Positions 1 through 11,260 of a stretch of DNA of 64,000 nucleotides are shown one piece after another. Made by a program: the position numbers and the translations under genes. Every line of letters starts with the position of its first letter. The stretch's first letter is position 1. The notes under the pieces are model-generated. The model was not told the DNA's origin and made no database searches. It saw only the letters and a list, made by a program, of their open reading frames with translations. The DNA is from Fragilaria radians (lineage: Eukaryota > Bacillariophyta > Fragilariophyceae > Fragilariales > Fragilariaceae), in contig CAAAJI010000008.1 in NCBI GenBank assembly GCA_900642245.1, forward strand, positions 492,655 through 556,654, written 5' to 3'.

Positions 1-562
1 TGAGTAGATAAAAGAGCAATTAAGTTCCCTGCATCGATCATTAATCTCGATCAATGTAGCCTTTGGCAATGGAATGGTTATGACAACGCAAGTCATACCA
101 GAGAGGAGTGGGATGATGGAGGGAGCCGAGTGGTCCTTAACAGAAGCTACTTCAACGTGAACATATGGATTTAGTTCGGCCAACTTATCCTTCACGAGAA
201 GCGCTCGATTTTTTTGGCCGATCTGCGTTTCGGTGAGGTAGAAATTACCGCCAAGGTCGAAAGAAGTGACAGGATCACAATCACAAAGAATCAAAGAAGA
301 AATTCCGGCGAGAATACAGTTTTTAGCTACTTCAACGCCTAATCCCGAAAGTCCAATTAATAAGGCCCGCGAGGCCATCATACGGCGCTGCGCTTCGTGT
401 CCCATCACGTAGAGTTGACGAGAGTAGAGCTTTTCATCAACTTTAAAAATCATTAGTATACTAGCTTTCAAACTATCACAATGAAATAAAAAGGATCCCT
501 ATGCATGCTTACGCACCTTCCGCTGTGGCAATCGCTTCCATGGATGTTGTTTCTGAGGTCAT
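1..562 (-). CDS. UBA1: Ubiquitin-activating enzyme E1, N-terminal part (runs off the window)
   Basis: E1 activates ubiquitin with ATP and passes it to E2 enzymes. Two exons are visible: 562-517 and 440-1. The intron at 441-516 has donor GTGCGTAAG, a TACTAAT branch-like site and acceptor AAAG. Exon 1 encodes MTSETTSMEAIATAE; the split codon makes Val and the protein continues VDEKLYSRQLYVMGHEAQ. That YSRQLYVxG stretch followed by LIGLSGLGVEVAKN is the E1 first ThiF/adenylation half. It continues through a DLGGNFYLTE and an NRA..L..LNPYV segment, as in UBA1. Splicing is needed, because the reading frame upstream of VDEK is intronic. The rest of the protein (second adenylation domain, catalytic Cys, UFD) lies outside the window. 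The UBA6 paralogue is a less likely alternative; SAE1 and ULA1 fit less well. Confidence 0.85.
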
Positions 563-899
563 GAGAGTAGTAATCGACGTTCGATAAGCAGTTATAAAGT
601 AACCTTGTCTGATGTGATATGGTCATTAGCTTCTAACCTTATCACGAAACCTCTTGTAAGATCATACGAGGAAAAACTCCTTGCCAAACTGCACTATGGA
701 TTTCCATGGAAGGTCTCCAAATTTATAAGTACGATCCGAATTGCAGGTCCATGTAGTTAACGGTGGGTCTAATCATCCATACTACGCTGGTGTTACTTGA
801 CCTTGTACAAGTGCCTAGACAGATATATTGTCTGAACTCTCTGACTCTGACAACAGTGCTCTGGATCTTGCAAATAGCATGTCAAAAAGGTTATATCCT

Positions 900-1560
900 G
901 ATCCTTCAGGAGAGTACGTGTTCTTCATGAATAACTTCTAATCTCATCATTCTTTTGACTAGGAAGTCAAAAATATGTTGCCACAGAAACAAATGCCAGT
1001 CATCCAATGCTTGTTGCAGAAAATACATGGTTCTTCATGGCTTGAAATGACAGTACACTGGTTGCCTTCTCTACAACAAATTTGACTAGTACACTAAATA
1101 GACCTATATTTGATGACATTAGTGAAAAATCCCTTTTGTGCTTGACAGAGGACTTGCTCCATAAAAGCAATGAATAGGATATAAAACGTTGAACTGAGCT
1201 ACATATATGACACCTACTATCAGTTTTGCTTACATTATGTATATGAGTTTGTTGACAGAAAGGATCAAACGCGTGCAACAAACCTGACAGGGGCATAAGA
1301 AGAGCATCTTAGATTGAGCTTGTTTACATAAATTTTGAACATGACAGCCCTCCTAACATTTTCTTTACTTCAAACCGTCTGACCCGTAAAACATTACTCT
1401 TCTTGTATTCCAGAGATCATTATGCAAAGAGAGTGTGTCATACTTACCAAGCTGATGTCAAATGCTTTTTCTGCATGTTTTGTGGTATAAAGAAAAGGCA
1501 TTCGACGGTTGCATCAAATGCAAGAAGGGTTTCCACGTCAACTGCTAAGTGAAATAGTAT
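900..1560 (+). pseudogene. Possible decayed piggyBac-like transposase fragment
   Basis: No open frame remains. Pieces in different frames resemble the end of a piggyBac/DDE_Tnp_1_7 transposase. Near 913-940 the sequence reads GEYVFFMNNF, compared with the family's VxxDNFFTS block. Near 1030-1080 it reads like the W-N-D-x-x-x-V strand. At about 1500-1548 it reads GCIKCKKGFHVNC then stop, matching the C-terminal CxxC...HxxC finger of these transposases. Matching is by eye over short blocks with stops and shifts between them, so this is tentative. The rest of the 563-2003 gap shows nothing I can support. Confidence 0.27.
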
Positions 1561-2003
1561 TGTCCATGTGCAGTGTAAGGTGATGCAAACTTACTTTTGC
1601 TATGAAAATGAGCTGTAAAGGTAATCTGCCAAGGGCATCCAATAAGAAAATCAAAGTATGCATGAGATATATCATCACTAAATTGAAGAGAAAAAATACA
1701 TTTTCAATGTTACTACTATCATTAAAGCCCATATAGCTTCAGTCTGCTTCTGGATATGTTTCTGGTATTTTTCTTGTATTGTATGAAGGAATGAGTACTC
1801 TGTTTTGTTCATTTTTTATATTAGGGTCAACATTTCAAAGGCTTGTTTAGCATGTAATAGACCTACGCTATCAGAGTGAAAATGTCAAATATGTTTTAGA
1901 GTGTTTCGTCATGAATTTTGTAAATCATTAGTCATTCCTCATTAGAATAAAGATACTCGGCAGAACAATTTCTTAACTTTGATCCTCCATTTATTTTTCA
2001 TAA

Positions 2004-2852
2004 TTACCTCCCATTTGCTCTATCATTTCCTGGTGATTCGTCCCAGTTCTGGAAAGAATCTTGATAGAAAAGCTCGTCGTTATTTACATCATTAATATGT
2101 GAGTCCAAAGTTTCTTCCGCATCGAGCAAGTCATCACCATTAAAGTTGGCAGGAATACCACCTATAGGAACAATTACGGGCTCACCTTCATCCATTCCAT
2201 TTTCCTTACGAAAAGCTCGCTCAAATGCCTGTCTTTTGCTACAATTCCTTGCAAAATCAACAAATACATTGAGCCTTGGGTAGTCAGTAGAATTTTTCCA
2301 ATACTGATTGTTGTGCTGGGAAAGTTCTTGCTGAATCACAGAGCAAAACTCATCGGAAACGAAACTTCGTCCTTCGACGAGAGGAATTGAAGAAACAGTA
2401 TTTTTAATCTTTTTCTCGTCCATGAATTGCATTGAAGTCGAAGCGGCAAGTGCAAGAGAAACGAAGATGTCTAAACCCAGTTTCAAGCCTTTGAGGAGAG
2501 TCACAGATATTTTACTTTTAGACTTGTAATTTGAGGCTTCTAAAATTTGAGACCTGTCAAGGCTATATCTGTTGTCAAACCTGCGTTCAATAAATCGTTT
2601 TGCGATGGCAGGTCCCTTGCGAAGGAAAATAAAGCCCAACACACCGGCGATAATTCCTTCTGTCATTCCCTCGTTGTTTAAAGAGTAAAGAAGTCTCCGT
2701 TCAGACTGGTATTCTTTTTTCTGAATGTCATCGCTCGCAACTTTATCCTTAAAGCCTGGAGACTGAATGCGCTTTCTCAATACGCTATAAAGTTGTCTTT
2801 CGACAATTAATTCCGCGATCTTCTTTTCATTCTTCGATGCTTCGTTTGTCAT
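2004..2852 (-). CDS. Unrecognised 282-residue protein with two hydrophobic helices
   Basis: An uninterrupted frame of 282 codons from ATG at 2852; the frame extends two codons upstream only through a GTG. I do not recognise the family. The N-terminal third is charged (MTNEASKNEKKIAELIVERQ). A hydrophobic stretch at about residues 65-80 (GIIAGVLGFIFLRKG) and another near 125-140 (GLDIFVSLALAAS) are separated by a basic segment, which suggests a helical hairpin in a membrane. The C-terminus is acidic and Asn/Asp-rich (about residues 215-275). No cleavable signal peptide is apparent. Length, even composition and lack of stops support a real gene; function is unknown. Confidence 0.6.
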   Translation of the reverse strand: MTNEASKNEKKIAELIVERQLYSVLRKRIQSPGFKDKVASDDIQKKEYQSERRLLYSLNNEGMTEGIIAGVLGFIFLRKGPAIAKRFIERRFDNRYSLDRSQILEASNYKSKSKISVTLLKGLKLGLDIFVSLALAASTSMQFMDEKKIKNTVSSIPLVEGRSFVSDEFCSVIQQELSQHNNQYWKNSTDYPRLNVFVDFARNCSKRQAFERAFRKENGMDEGEPVIVPIGGIPANFNGDDLLDAEETLDSHINDVNNDELFYQDSFQNWDESPGNDRANGR

Positions 2853-4499
2853 AATCACAAACTAAAGTGAAATATAGCGTCTTCACAAAAATGAACTGAA
2901 GGCTTTCCCACTTATTTGGTAGGGCAACTAGGAACAAGGTTCGCAAACATCCTCTTCAGACTTCTTTTTGGATACTAGCTACCTGCTACAGTCCGGGATG
3001 TACTGATTGTCGTATTCGCCAAATTGAATGTTCTATATTCTTCTCATCATTGTTTTTGATTGGTAAAATGGCCTTTTTTTCTATCCTAAATGTTCCTCCA
3101 TGATGATGGATTGATGTGATGGCCAGTAAGAAATAGTTCAAGATTGAATCTATATTCAAATTTTAAATTTTATTCCTAGTTCAAGGGGTCAATAATGAAA
3201 GTACAGTATAGTATACTAGTTGATGAAAGGCAGTCTATACACATTACTGGTGAGAAATAGAAGAGAAATTAGCCTTCATCTTTAGGAACATGATTGCTTT
3301 GAGTGTTCTTGGCAAGAATGAGTTTGAATGCATGCTAAATTCACTTTCATCTAACAGGAGAAGTATCCCTGGACAGCGTTCCTACAGATTGGAATCTTGT
3401 TACATCAATGTAAGTTGATTAATTAGTATGGAAACATTGCGCTTTCAATGAATATTCAATTCACTTTCACCACAACACTCATAGTGCTTGCAACGACTCT
3501 CTGACGATAATTCACCTTTACTAATGTTGCTATTTTTCACATTCAAAAGTTATATTCTAAGCATTACGTTGCTTTGCAGATAAAGTGCTGAACTATGGGT
3601 GATCCTTTCATGTGCTCTACATCAGCTCAATAGCAAAGTGCATTTGATTATTGAAATAAGCTTTCGGAGTATCCATAGCGAACTATTGAAACAGCAAGTG
3701 CCAGATTACTGGGCTGTTCATTGCTGAAGTACAAATAGGTGAATTGATAAGGCTGTTGACGTCACTCACTTTTTAGCATGAAGGCTGATTGCATGACTAT
3801 GCACTAAGACTTAACTCACAATCTCTAGCGTCATTAGCTGATCCATTCATTAAGAATACTGACAATCATTAGCTAAATTAATGAGAAAAGGCTATCCGAT
3901 ATACTTCAACAAGAAGTTTATTAGTCCATTGCATTCTTTTGTATTTTCGAGTTTCTGATGAACCGTATAGGAGTCTTTGCTTATATTTTGGCCAAATTTG
4001 AAAAAAGTGTTATGCAGACTATGCGTACGCATAGCATTTATTGAGCTGCTACTTTCAAGCTCGTGGAAAGGTATTCGAGCGCATCACTTGAAATCAACAG
4101 TTTGGCTTTCAAAATTCTTTCTGGTGCTGCTTTTCCTTGTAATGTTTACATATTGGAGAGATATATGTGCTGAGAAAGTCAATCACAATGGTATAGAATA
4201 CAACAACTATTGACGATTTCTAGCTTTTCTCATGTTACTCTGACTAAGAATTGCAGAATATGAAATGAGTAATATCTTTGGTATTCGTGAGAATGGCGAA
4301 TAGAAAAGATGTAAGCTCCGTCTCGAGAAAAAAGCGTTTCGAAAGTCGTGAATTATGTGATATTGATATGCTTGTCTTGGAGTAAATCCACTAGGAGGAC
4401 GGGGGGAATCAATATGTGCTAGCTTCCTTAAGTCTTAGGTCCCAAATAATTCTATAAGTAGATGTTGATGCTCAAAAACTATACACAACTGTATCCCCA
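2853..4499. other. Intergenic, no gene supported
   Basis: AT-rich sequence with stops in all frames. The longest frame (3977-4213, plus) starts at TTG and lacks family signal. A lone palindromic TGACGTCA occurs at 3757-3764. Nothing else was recognised. Confidence 0.5.
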
Positions 4500-5370
4500 T
4501 AGTGCATGCTTGATGCTAATGAAAATGTCATGTTCAAACTTAACCAAGATCTGGAAATGCTTTGTGACAAGTTTGATGATTTGTTACTGTACAAACAAAC
4601 AAGAACTACAAAGGCAATCAACATAAGTTTGAATGGTTTCCAACCCATCATAAGGCCTTTCAAAACCAAGAGAATCATTGGAACTGAGATATTTCTATGA
4701 TTCCCTGAATTCAATAAACCATTTTAACTTAATACTGAGGCATTTGACTTCAACTGGGTGCCCAGAATATTCACTCACACTCAACATGACCAAAGTAAAT
4801 ATGAAACTGCCATATGAAATGTCAGAGCTGCTATCAACTAAACTAATGAAAGCTACAAGAAATACAAGTATTACTTGCCAGGGATTCTAATCACAGTCTT
4901 TAACGCCCATAAGAATAACACCTAAAGATGATGAAAAGGATGAGATTGTAATTTACGTTGTTGCTTTGTACTTGAAGAGTATAGAGTAACATTTAAATAT
5001 CTCCCAGGAAAGAAAGATTGTGTTGTATCTTCCTTATCCTGACTAAACATTGATTATCTGAAGATTGAGGAAGAACAAGCTCTCTCACTTCTTTCAGAGC
5101 CAGAACACACTAGCATCAAATTCCCAATTTACAATTCCTTGAACTTCAAAGATCAGAAACAGTCAACCAGCTAATAAGAAAGGGTATTTATTAAAGGATA
5201 TGACTATCTGTTACACAATAAATTATGCTTTCCTCAATCATTAATACAAAATCACTATCCTGATATCGTGAAAGTTAACTTCATCCAGAACAGAAATAGC
5301 TTAGCATGGCAAAATCTCACACAAAGGCATTAAACGTCTATGCTCCCTGTTCTATTTGTCAAGCTTTTTA
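4500..5370 (+). pseudogene. Decayed Ty3/gypsy pol remnant (RNase H to integrase)
   Basis: Translation with frame jumps gives, in order, pieces of a gypsy-type pol. FPEFNKPF near 4700 matches the FPDFxKPF lead-in of RNase H. EEYRVTFKYLPGKKDCVV from 4974 matches the E.G..I.Y.PG..N.VADALSR end of RNase H; the expected Arg of SRL is now a TGA stop. LLSEPEHTSIKFPIY follows at about 5085-5130. GYDYLLHNKLCFPQSLIQ at about 5196-5250 matches the stretch before the integrase zinc finger. YAPCSICQ near 5340 matches its CxxC. Several stops and shifts make it non-functional. It differs clearly from the intact element at 33290-37989, so it is an older, separate family. No LTRs were recognised around it. 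Confidence 0.55.
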
Positions 5371-6808
5371 ATTTGCTAAAATGAAGTTCAAAAATATGGC
5401 TTCTTGTATCTCAAAATAGCAGAATCAGACACCTGAGTCATGTCCTGTGTGGATTTTTGGGTCTATAACCTTAAAGTAACATATAAAACACTCTCTTTGC
5501 ACTCACTTTGATAGAGTCGCATCGTGGTTTAAGATTGTCATAGCTACTAAGTTTCTGCCAATTTCATAAAAAGAGGAGTCGTATCATAATAGCTGGTAGG
5601 CGCGTTACCGTTGTCCTTAAAATGCTGTCGTTAACAGCAGAGGATAATTCAAACGAATTTGTGGCAATGAAGGATTCTTGAATCCAACAACAAGTTACAA
5701 TCCAGAAACAAAGGAGACATTGAATGAGTCCACAAATTTGTGATTGACTTGTCAAATCACTTGCTTTTGAAAATGAAAATTTAGGTTGCATTGACTTAAG
5801 GATGCACGTATCACACAACACTGCAAGCAAAAGTCTGCCAACTTGAGTTTGGAAGAAATATGATTCATATACTTGCAACTTTGAATCAACTTAAAAAGAG
5901 AAATCAGAAAATTATCGGTAAGTGGAACAAAAGCTCATGCAAATGTCGGATTCCTTAATAATACTAGGCTGGAGACCAAGTGTTACTGGAAAGCACCGAA
6001 ATTCTACAGAGATCATCAACACCGCAAACAGGAATGTATCCAATTACAAATGTGTATAAGACTTGAACAATTCAAATTAAAATTAAAATGGATTCTGTAA
6101 GAGAGTGAATCAGGATACACTCCAACTATTTGCAAGAATTTTCTACATAGTCCAAAAGTAAAATATTCTAAAGTGGACCAAATTTCACATTTGTCTACGC
6201 AATATGGAACAAGGGAGTATACTGCACCAAATGTCGACAATGCAACAATGAAAGACAGGCCTTCTTGAATCATGCTACTTGCAACAATAAAATGAATGAG
6301 GAAATATATGTCACAATAGCTACACCAGATACACTTAAAATTGGAAAGGAATTTCGGAAACCTAAATTTTGGCAAAAATGAATATCTGAAGATGAGTGGC
6401 TTTGCTTGTCGAAATGCCTTTCATGTTTCGTTCAAAGCTACTGTTTACGCGAGCTACGTGGAAGTAGGAGCTAAAAGCTATAATTTAATATTGGATTCTG
6501 TTGGATCTATAATTTCGATTTATGAAGTTTCCTCCAACTGGGAGGAATCTGTTCGGAACATTGAAATAAGTAAGTTGAAAATACATGTCTCATACATTTT
6601 TCTCAGTCTGTAAATTACTTGCTGTTGTGTAGTTAGGTAAATCATCGGACGCAGCAAATCAATTAAAAAGGATACGAACAATAAGAGTAGTGCAAATACC
6701 TTCTCAAAGCAATATTCCCCAGCAAAACGTATCCTACCGGTAGTTTCAGTAAATATGCACAGATCTTTACCGGCACTTGTGTCATTAGAGGAAAGGAACA
6801 ATTTTGCG
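5371..6808. other. Intergenic, no gene supported
   Basis: Overlapping short frames occur on both strands (for example 6341-6613 plus and 6016-6375 minus) but none shows a family signal or a convincing start. A stretch at 6392-6576 on the plus strand ends next to a GTAAGT donor-like site and could be an exon, but I could not join it in frame to a downstream exon. Confidence 0.4.
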
Positions 6809-6840
6809 TGACGTCACACGTCACATTGTGGATGCGTCAT
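6809..6840. promoter_or_regulatory. Cluster of CRE-like TGACGT elements upstream of CLU
   Basis: TGACGTCA at 6809-6816 is followed directly by ACGTCA at 6818-6823 and TGCGTCAT from 6833. This lies about 330 bp before the CLU ATG. TGACGT-type sites are bZIP targets and are known as CO2/cAMP-responsive elements in diatom promoters. The grouping of three is seen in the sequence; function and target gene are inferred. Confidence 0.35.
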
Positions 6841-7151
6841 CCATTACGACGAGTATAGTAAATCTCCACTCGGAGGTTTTGAATACCTATTTTCAACTTA
6901 TTTACAAAAATAGGAATTCTATATGGAATTGAAAAAACTCTGGTGCCTCAGATTTAGATGAACTCTGAGTATAATCAATTTACAGTTATTTGATCCGGAT
7001 CTGGTCCGTTCATTTTGCGTTTCCGGTCGGATCTTTTCCGTACCTTTCTGCAGCTGAAAATAAATTGTATCTCTTTCCGACCACTCACAATCAAAGCAAA
7101 ACTGTGCACGAAAACAAGCAATCAAACGAGGTATTCCAAGTTCAGCTGATC

Positions 7152-10100
7152 ATGACAACTGAAGATAAAAATCCTTCTCCTACATTAGAGGAAAATATCG
7201 GAGCTCCGCCTACTGAGGAAGAAGAGCCGATGTTGAATAACCTCTTTGTTCTCCCTCCAACTAATTTTGAGAACATCAAACCTGTTGTCATTCCCCCCCT
7301 TCGTCCTGATGAGCCTGTCTCCTCTATTCGTGCAGCACTATCTGAGTTAGTGGATTTTGCCCACTTGACAAACTATTGCCTCATTTTTGATGGTCAAATT
7401 CTGGATGATTACGGTGATCTTTCAAAGCTTTCTGACGATTCCAAAATCCAAATTGAGCTCCGGCCATATCAAACCGTACGCGAGCATGTTATGAGGCTAC
7501 AGTTCTTGCTAGATGGCAACCCTCCTGTAGTCAAGTCTTTAGTGGAGACAAATGACGGCAAGGATTCCGAAGAAACTTCTCCTACTAAAACAGAAAGTTC
7601 AATTGTCACGGGGAAGAAAAGTAAAAAAAAAGAAACCAAGACAAACCCAGAAAATGGGAAAGTTAATTCAGAAGCTTCTCTTTTATCGCCCGTCAATCTT
7701 GAGCGATTCTTTGAGTTTGCACCTGGAGAGAAAATGGATGACGAAACATTACAAAATATTTTGACATTGGAGGATTCAATGATGCTCTCTCGCGTGGTAA
7801 CTATCTCTTTCTTGGCTCCTCCAACTCCTCGACGCAAGCTTTTGGGTGACCTATCATATCTTCGTGTTCAAATCTTGGATTGCCCAGATATTTTTCATCA
7901 CTGCCATTCCATCAGGATTTTATATCAATAAGTCTACAACCACGTTATTTGATCCTTCCCCGAAGTTGGATGCTCCTTGTCTTTGCCACGCATTGTTGGA
8001 TTGCCTGTCTAAAGCCTCTCCGCAGTTTTCAAGTCTCTGGATTCGCTCGCTGGCTGCGGCACAAGAACGTGTTGAGTTGACGGCTGCTGAGTCACCTCTC
8101 CAGGTATTGTATCGAGCAGCTATTCACCCCAACACTTCTCGTGGATTAGATGCTGCAATCTTTCGCCCATCTTGGTTAGTCCCTTTTAGCGGTGAAAAAT
8201 GGCCTGCACCAAAGGAGCATCTCCCAGTCCCCATGGAACAAGATTATCCTACATTTGGCTTGGATTTAACCACCGGGGTATCACGCGATTGGAATGAAGA
8301 ATTGCAGTCGGCTCGCGAAATGCCTGTAGATACGATTCAAGAAAGACTTGAACGAGCTAGGTAAGACCCATCGTTGGAATATATATTAGAGCTCTTTCAA
8401 AGGCTAACAATTATTCTCGCAGAGTCATTCATAAAGTTCTTTGCGATTTCGGTGATGCAGCATTTAAGGCCTCCAAAGCTATCCACGAAGGTCACATTAG
8501 TCCTATGAATCCCAATGAACAGGTCCGATCGCATGTGTACCTCCACAACTCAATTTTCATATCTCGTGCCGTCGATGCTGGAGTTGAAACATTTAAAATG
8601 AGTCAAGGTGATAATGCCGCACGAAAGGCAGCGTCGCGTGATGCAAATTGTATGGCAATGTTACATCGTTTGGATGCCCCCAAAATTTACACCTTGCAAC
8701 CGTTCTGATCGATTACCTAGGAACTCGTTATGTTTGTCAGTCTATCGTTCCCGGGATCCTCCAAGGTGAAAAAACGCATTCCCTAGTCTACGGTGCTGTA
8801 GAATCGTCGGCAACGCTTGCATGGGAACAAGAAATGCATGATCTCTTAGAAGATTGTCTTGGGAAACATGCAATGTGTGCTACACGTATTCAACCTACTC
8901 AACCTCTAACTGACGAACGATTAAAGGAGATTGAGGCACTTCGAACGGAACCGCCTTTGGAACGGCAAAAACCAAGAGAGGAGCTTACCACGAAAGTCTG
9001 TGGTCCTATTGAAGGCAAGGGAATCAAAGGAAGTGACCAAAGGTGTTATGTCCTTGACTTGACTAGGTTGACACCCAGAGATGCTAACTGGGTTCCTAAA
9101 TCTATGGGGGGCACTGGAAAATGGGAAGATGCATTGAAAGGGAAGGGCATCTCATCCAACTTGGACGATGACGAGTATATTACAGCAATCCTTCGCCAGG
9201 AACTTGTGACTCAATTGACGCATAAAAAGATGTCAGATCACTTCAAGAAGAATGAAGACGCTAAGGAAAAAGAATTGAAGGATGATGAGAAATTGTCAGA
9301 AGGTGAACAGAATGTAGCGCATGAAGAAAAGAACGATGACAAACTGTCAGAGGGTGGACATAAAGAAGAGCTTGAAGAAAAGAACGATGAAACTGTGAAT
9401 AATTTGCCGACCACTATTCCTGAAACGGACACTCAAAACGAAGGAAATGAAAGCAAAACATTATCGATGAAAAATAGTCTCTCTGTAGAAGAAGAAGAGT
9501 ACATGAGGTCATTGCGCTACAATGTAAACGTTTTTTTGCCAACTCTTCGAAGCCTTGAAGGTATTGATGAAATCGCTGTGAAGCAATTGAAAACTGATGA
9601 AGAGCATGCACGGGAAGCTGCAGTACACTTGTGGGATGTCATCTTGCCTAAAATAACTCAAGACATCAAGCAAGGTGACGCACATCAACTGCCACTTGAT
9701 GGGAAAAGCATGGTAGAACTTTTACACCAGTATGGTGTGAATTGTCGTTATATGGGCAGACTGGCAGCACTTGCAATAGATGAAGAGGCCAAGGATAAAG
9801 AAGACATTTCTTCGTTCCAGGCAGGTAAGCTTAAGACTGTTTCACGCAAAGTCATGCCTTTGTCTTGGTTAGAGCTTCTAGAGGTAGAAATGATTGCACG
9901 ATCATCAAAACATGTTTTGGATGTCTACCTGAACGAAGATGGAATACAAACACTGCAGGTCATCGCTTCTTTCATGAGTTGCCTCATTTCAGAAGGTGAA
10001 GAAAGTGCTGGAGATACCGAGAAACGCATGAAGAAAGTGAATGGAAATGTTTTCACTCCCGAAGAAGAAGATTTTCATGCACTTAGTCTTCACGGGAGTG

Positions 10101-11260
10101 TTGCAATTCGAGGACGAAGTGAAGTTTGGCGTGATATTGAAAATGATATCGCACGAAGATTTCGTTATAAACTAACACTCTACAACTGCGGGAAGTCAAG
10201 TGGTCGCGCGTCATTTCCGACATTATTGCGTAGATTTTGTCAAAAGACAGGAGTTAGGATCTTCGCCAAAAATTATGATCTTGGAGGAAAGTGCTTGTGT
10301 GCTTCTAAGGGACGACTGACGAGTTCCTATCCTATATCTCCCTTGGATATATATGATGTTGTTCCCTTAATGAAGCATGCTGGAGCAATCCCAGGTGAAG
10401 GTTTTGTCCCTTGCAATTCTGGAATTGGTCTTCCTGCCTTACATATTATGTTACCTGACGCTCGGGCTACCTTCGAGGCAGCACATTTTAGCTATGGAGC
10501 TCGAGCACTACATCAAGCGTTGGAATTAGCTCAGGAAGCTACTGCTCTGTATCAACGTGTTGTTGACGGACCATTGCATCTAAATATTGCTCGTTGCTTG
10601 GATCTTACTGCTGCGATTCTATTTGAAGCTGGTGAAACAGGTCTTGCCGCAGCCAATGCTGCGAGATCTTTGGGTCTTACGATACAGTTGGGAGGTTTCG
10701 ACTGTGCAGAAGCAATGACAGGGCACTCAACGCTTTCCCATGTCCTTTTGTCCTCACAACAAGTGGATTCAGGGATCTCTCACCTAAGTGCAGCCGCATA
10801 TTTGATGGAACTCCTTGCTGGACCGCGCTACGTTGAACTAGCAAACTGCTACTACAAATTGGGTAGCTTTTATCAGACCGATTATACCGACGTTGCAGTG
10901 GAGTATTTGAAATGTGCTCAGAGTCAACCACATACTGATCGATTAGCAGAAGGGATGATGGCCAAAGGTGCTGGATTGTTGTATGCAAAACTGGAATTAT
11001 ATCGGGCAGCTGTGGATGCAGAAAAGAAAGCATATCAGCTTTACAGTATGCTGCTTGGAGAAAGTCACGAGCTGACTTTAAACAGTCAAAAATCTCTTCA
11101 GGCTTACACAAAATTAGCTGTTGAGCAAGGAACTAAAAAGGTGGAGGAAGATAAGTTCCGCAAAGAGGAAGAAGCAGCAGAGGCTATGGCAAGCCAAATT
11201 GAAGCAGAAGAAGCCAAGGCTCAAGAAAAGAAAAAAATGAAGGGAAAGAAGAAGAAGTAG
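7152..11260 (+). CDS. CLU: CLU (clustered mitochondria) protein homologue; intron and two frame breaks
   Basis: CLU proteins bind mRNAs for mitochondrial proteins and control mitochondrial distribution. The start is ATG 7152 (MTTEDKNPS). An intron at 8361-8422 (GTAAGA..CGCAG) joins ERAR to VIHKVLCDFGD. About 1,348 residues result, the usual family size. The parts are an N-terminal ubiquitin-like CLU_N region with GDLSYLRV, the central CLU domain (HNSIFISRAVDAGVETFK; TVLIDYLGTRYVCQSIVPGIL), an acidic linker near 9240-9420, TPR-like helices from about 10480 to 11100, and a Lys-rich tail. The frame breaks twice. One is near 7891-7895 in a T5 run, where dropping one T restores the expected DIFITAIPSGFYIN. 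The other is near 8696, where one extra G restores YTLATVLIDY. Both repairs match the family exactly in length, so assembly errors are likely; a damaged allele remains possible. Confidence 0.88.

Noticed and set aside
6341..6613. Plus-strand frame ending near a GTAAGT donor, possible first exon
   Set aside because: No downstream exon joins in phase without an early stop and no family is recognised.
6520..6801. Minus-strand frame with a hydrophobic run
   Set aside because: It starts only at TTG after an in-frame TGA. A shorter ATG frame ends at a weak donor with no recognised product.
7867..7888. A 22-nt GT..CAG stretch in CLU that would also restore the frame if removed as an intron
   Set aside because: It is far too short to be a spliceosomal intron, and removing it would delete residues that align with the family. 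A one-base indel fits better.
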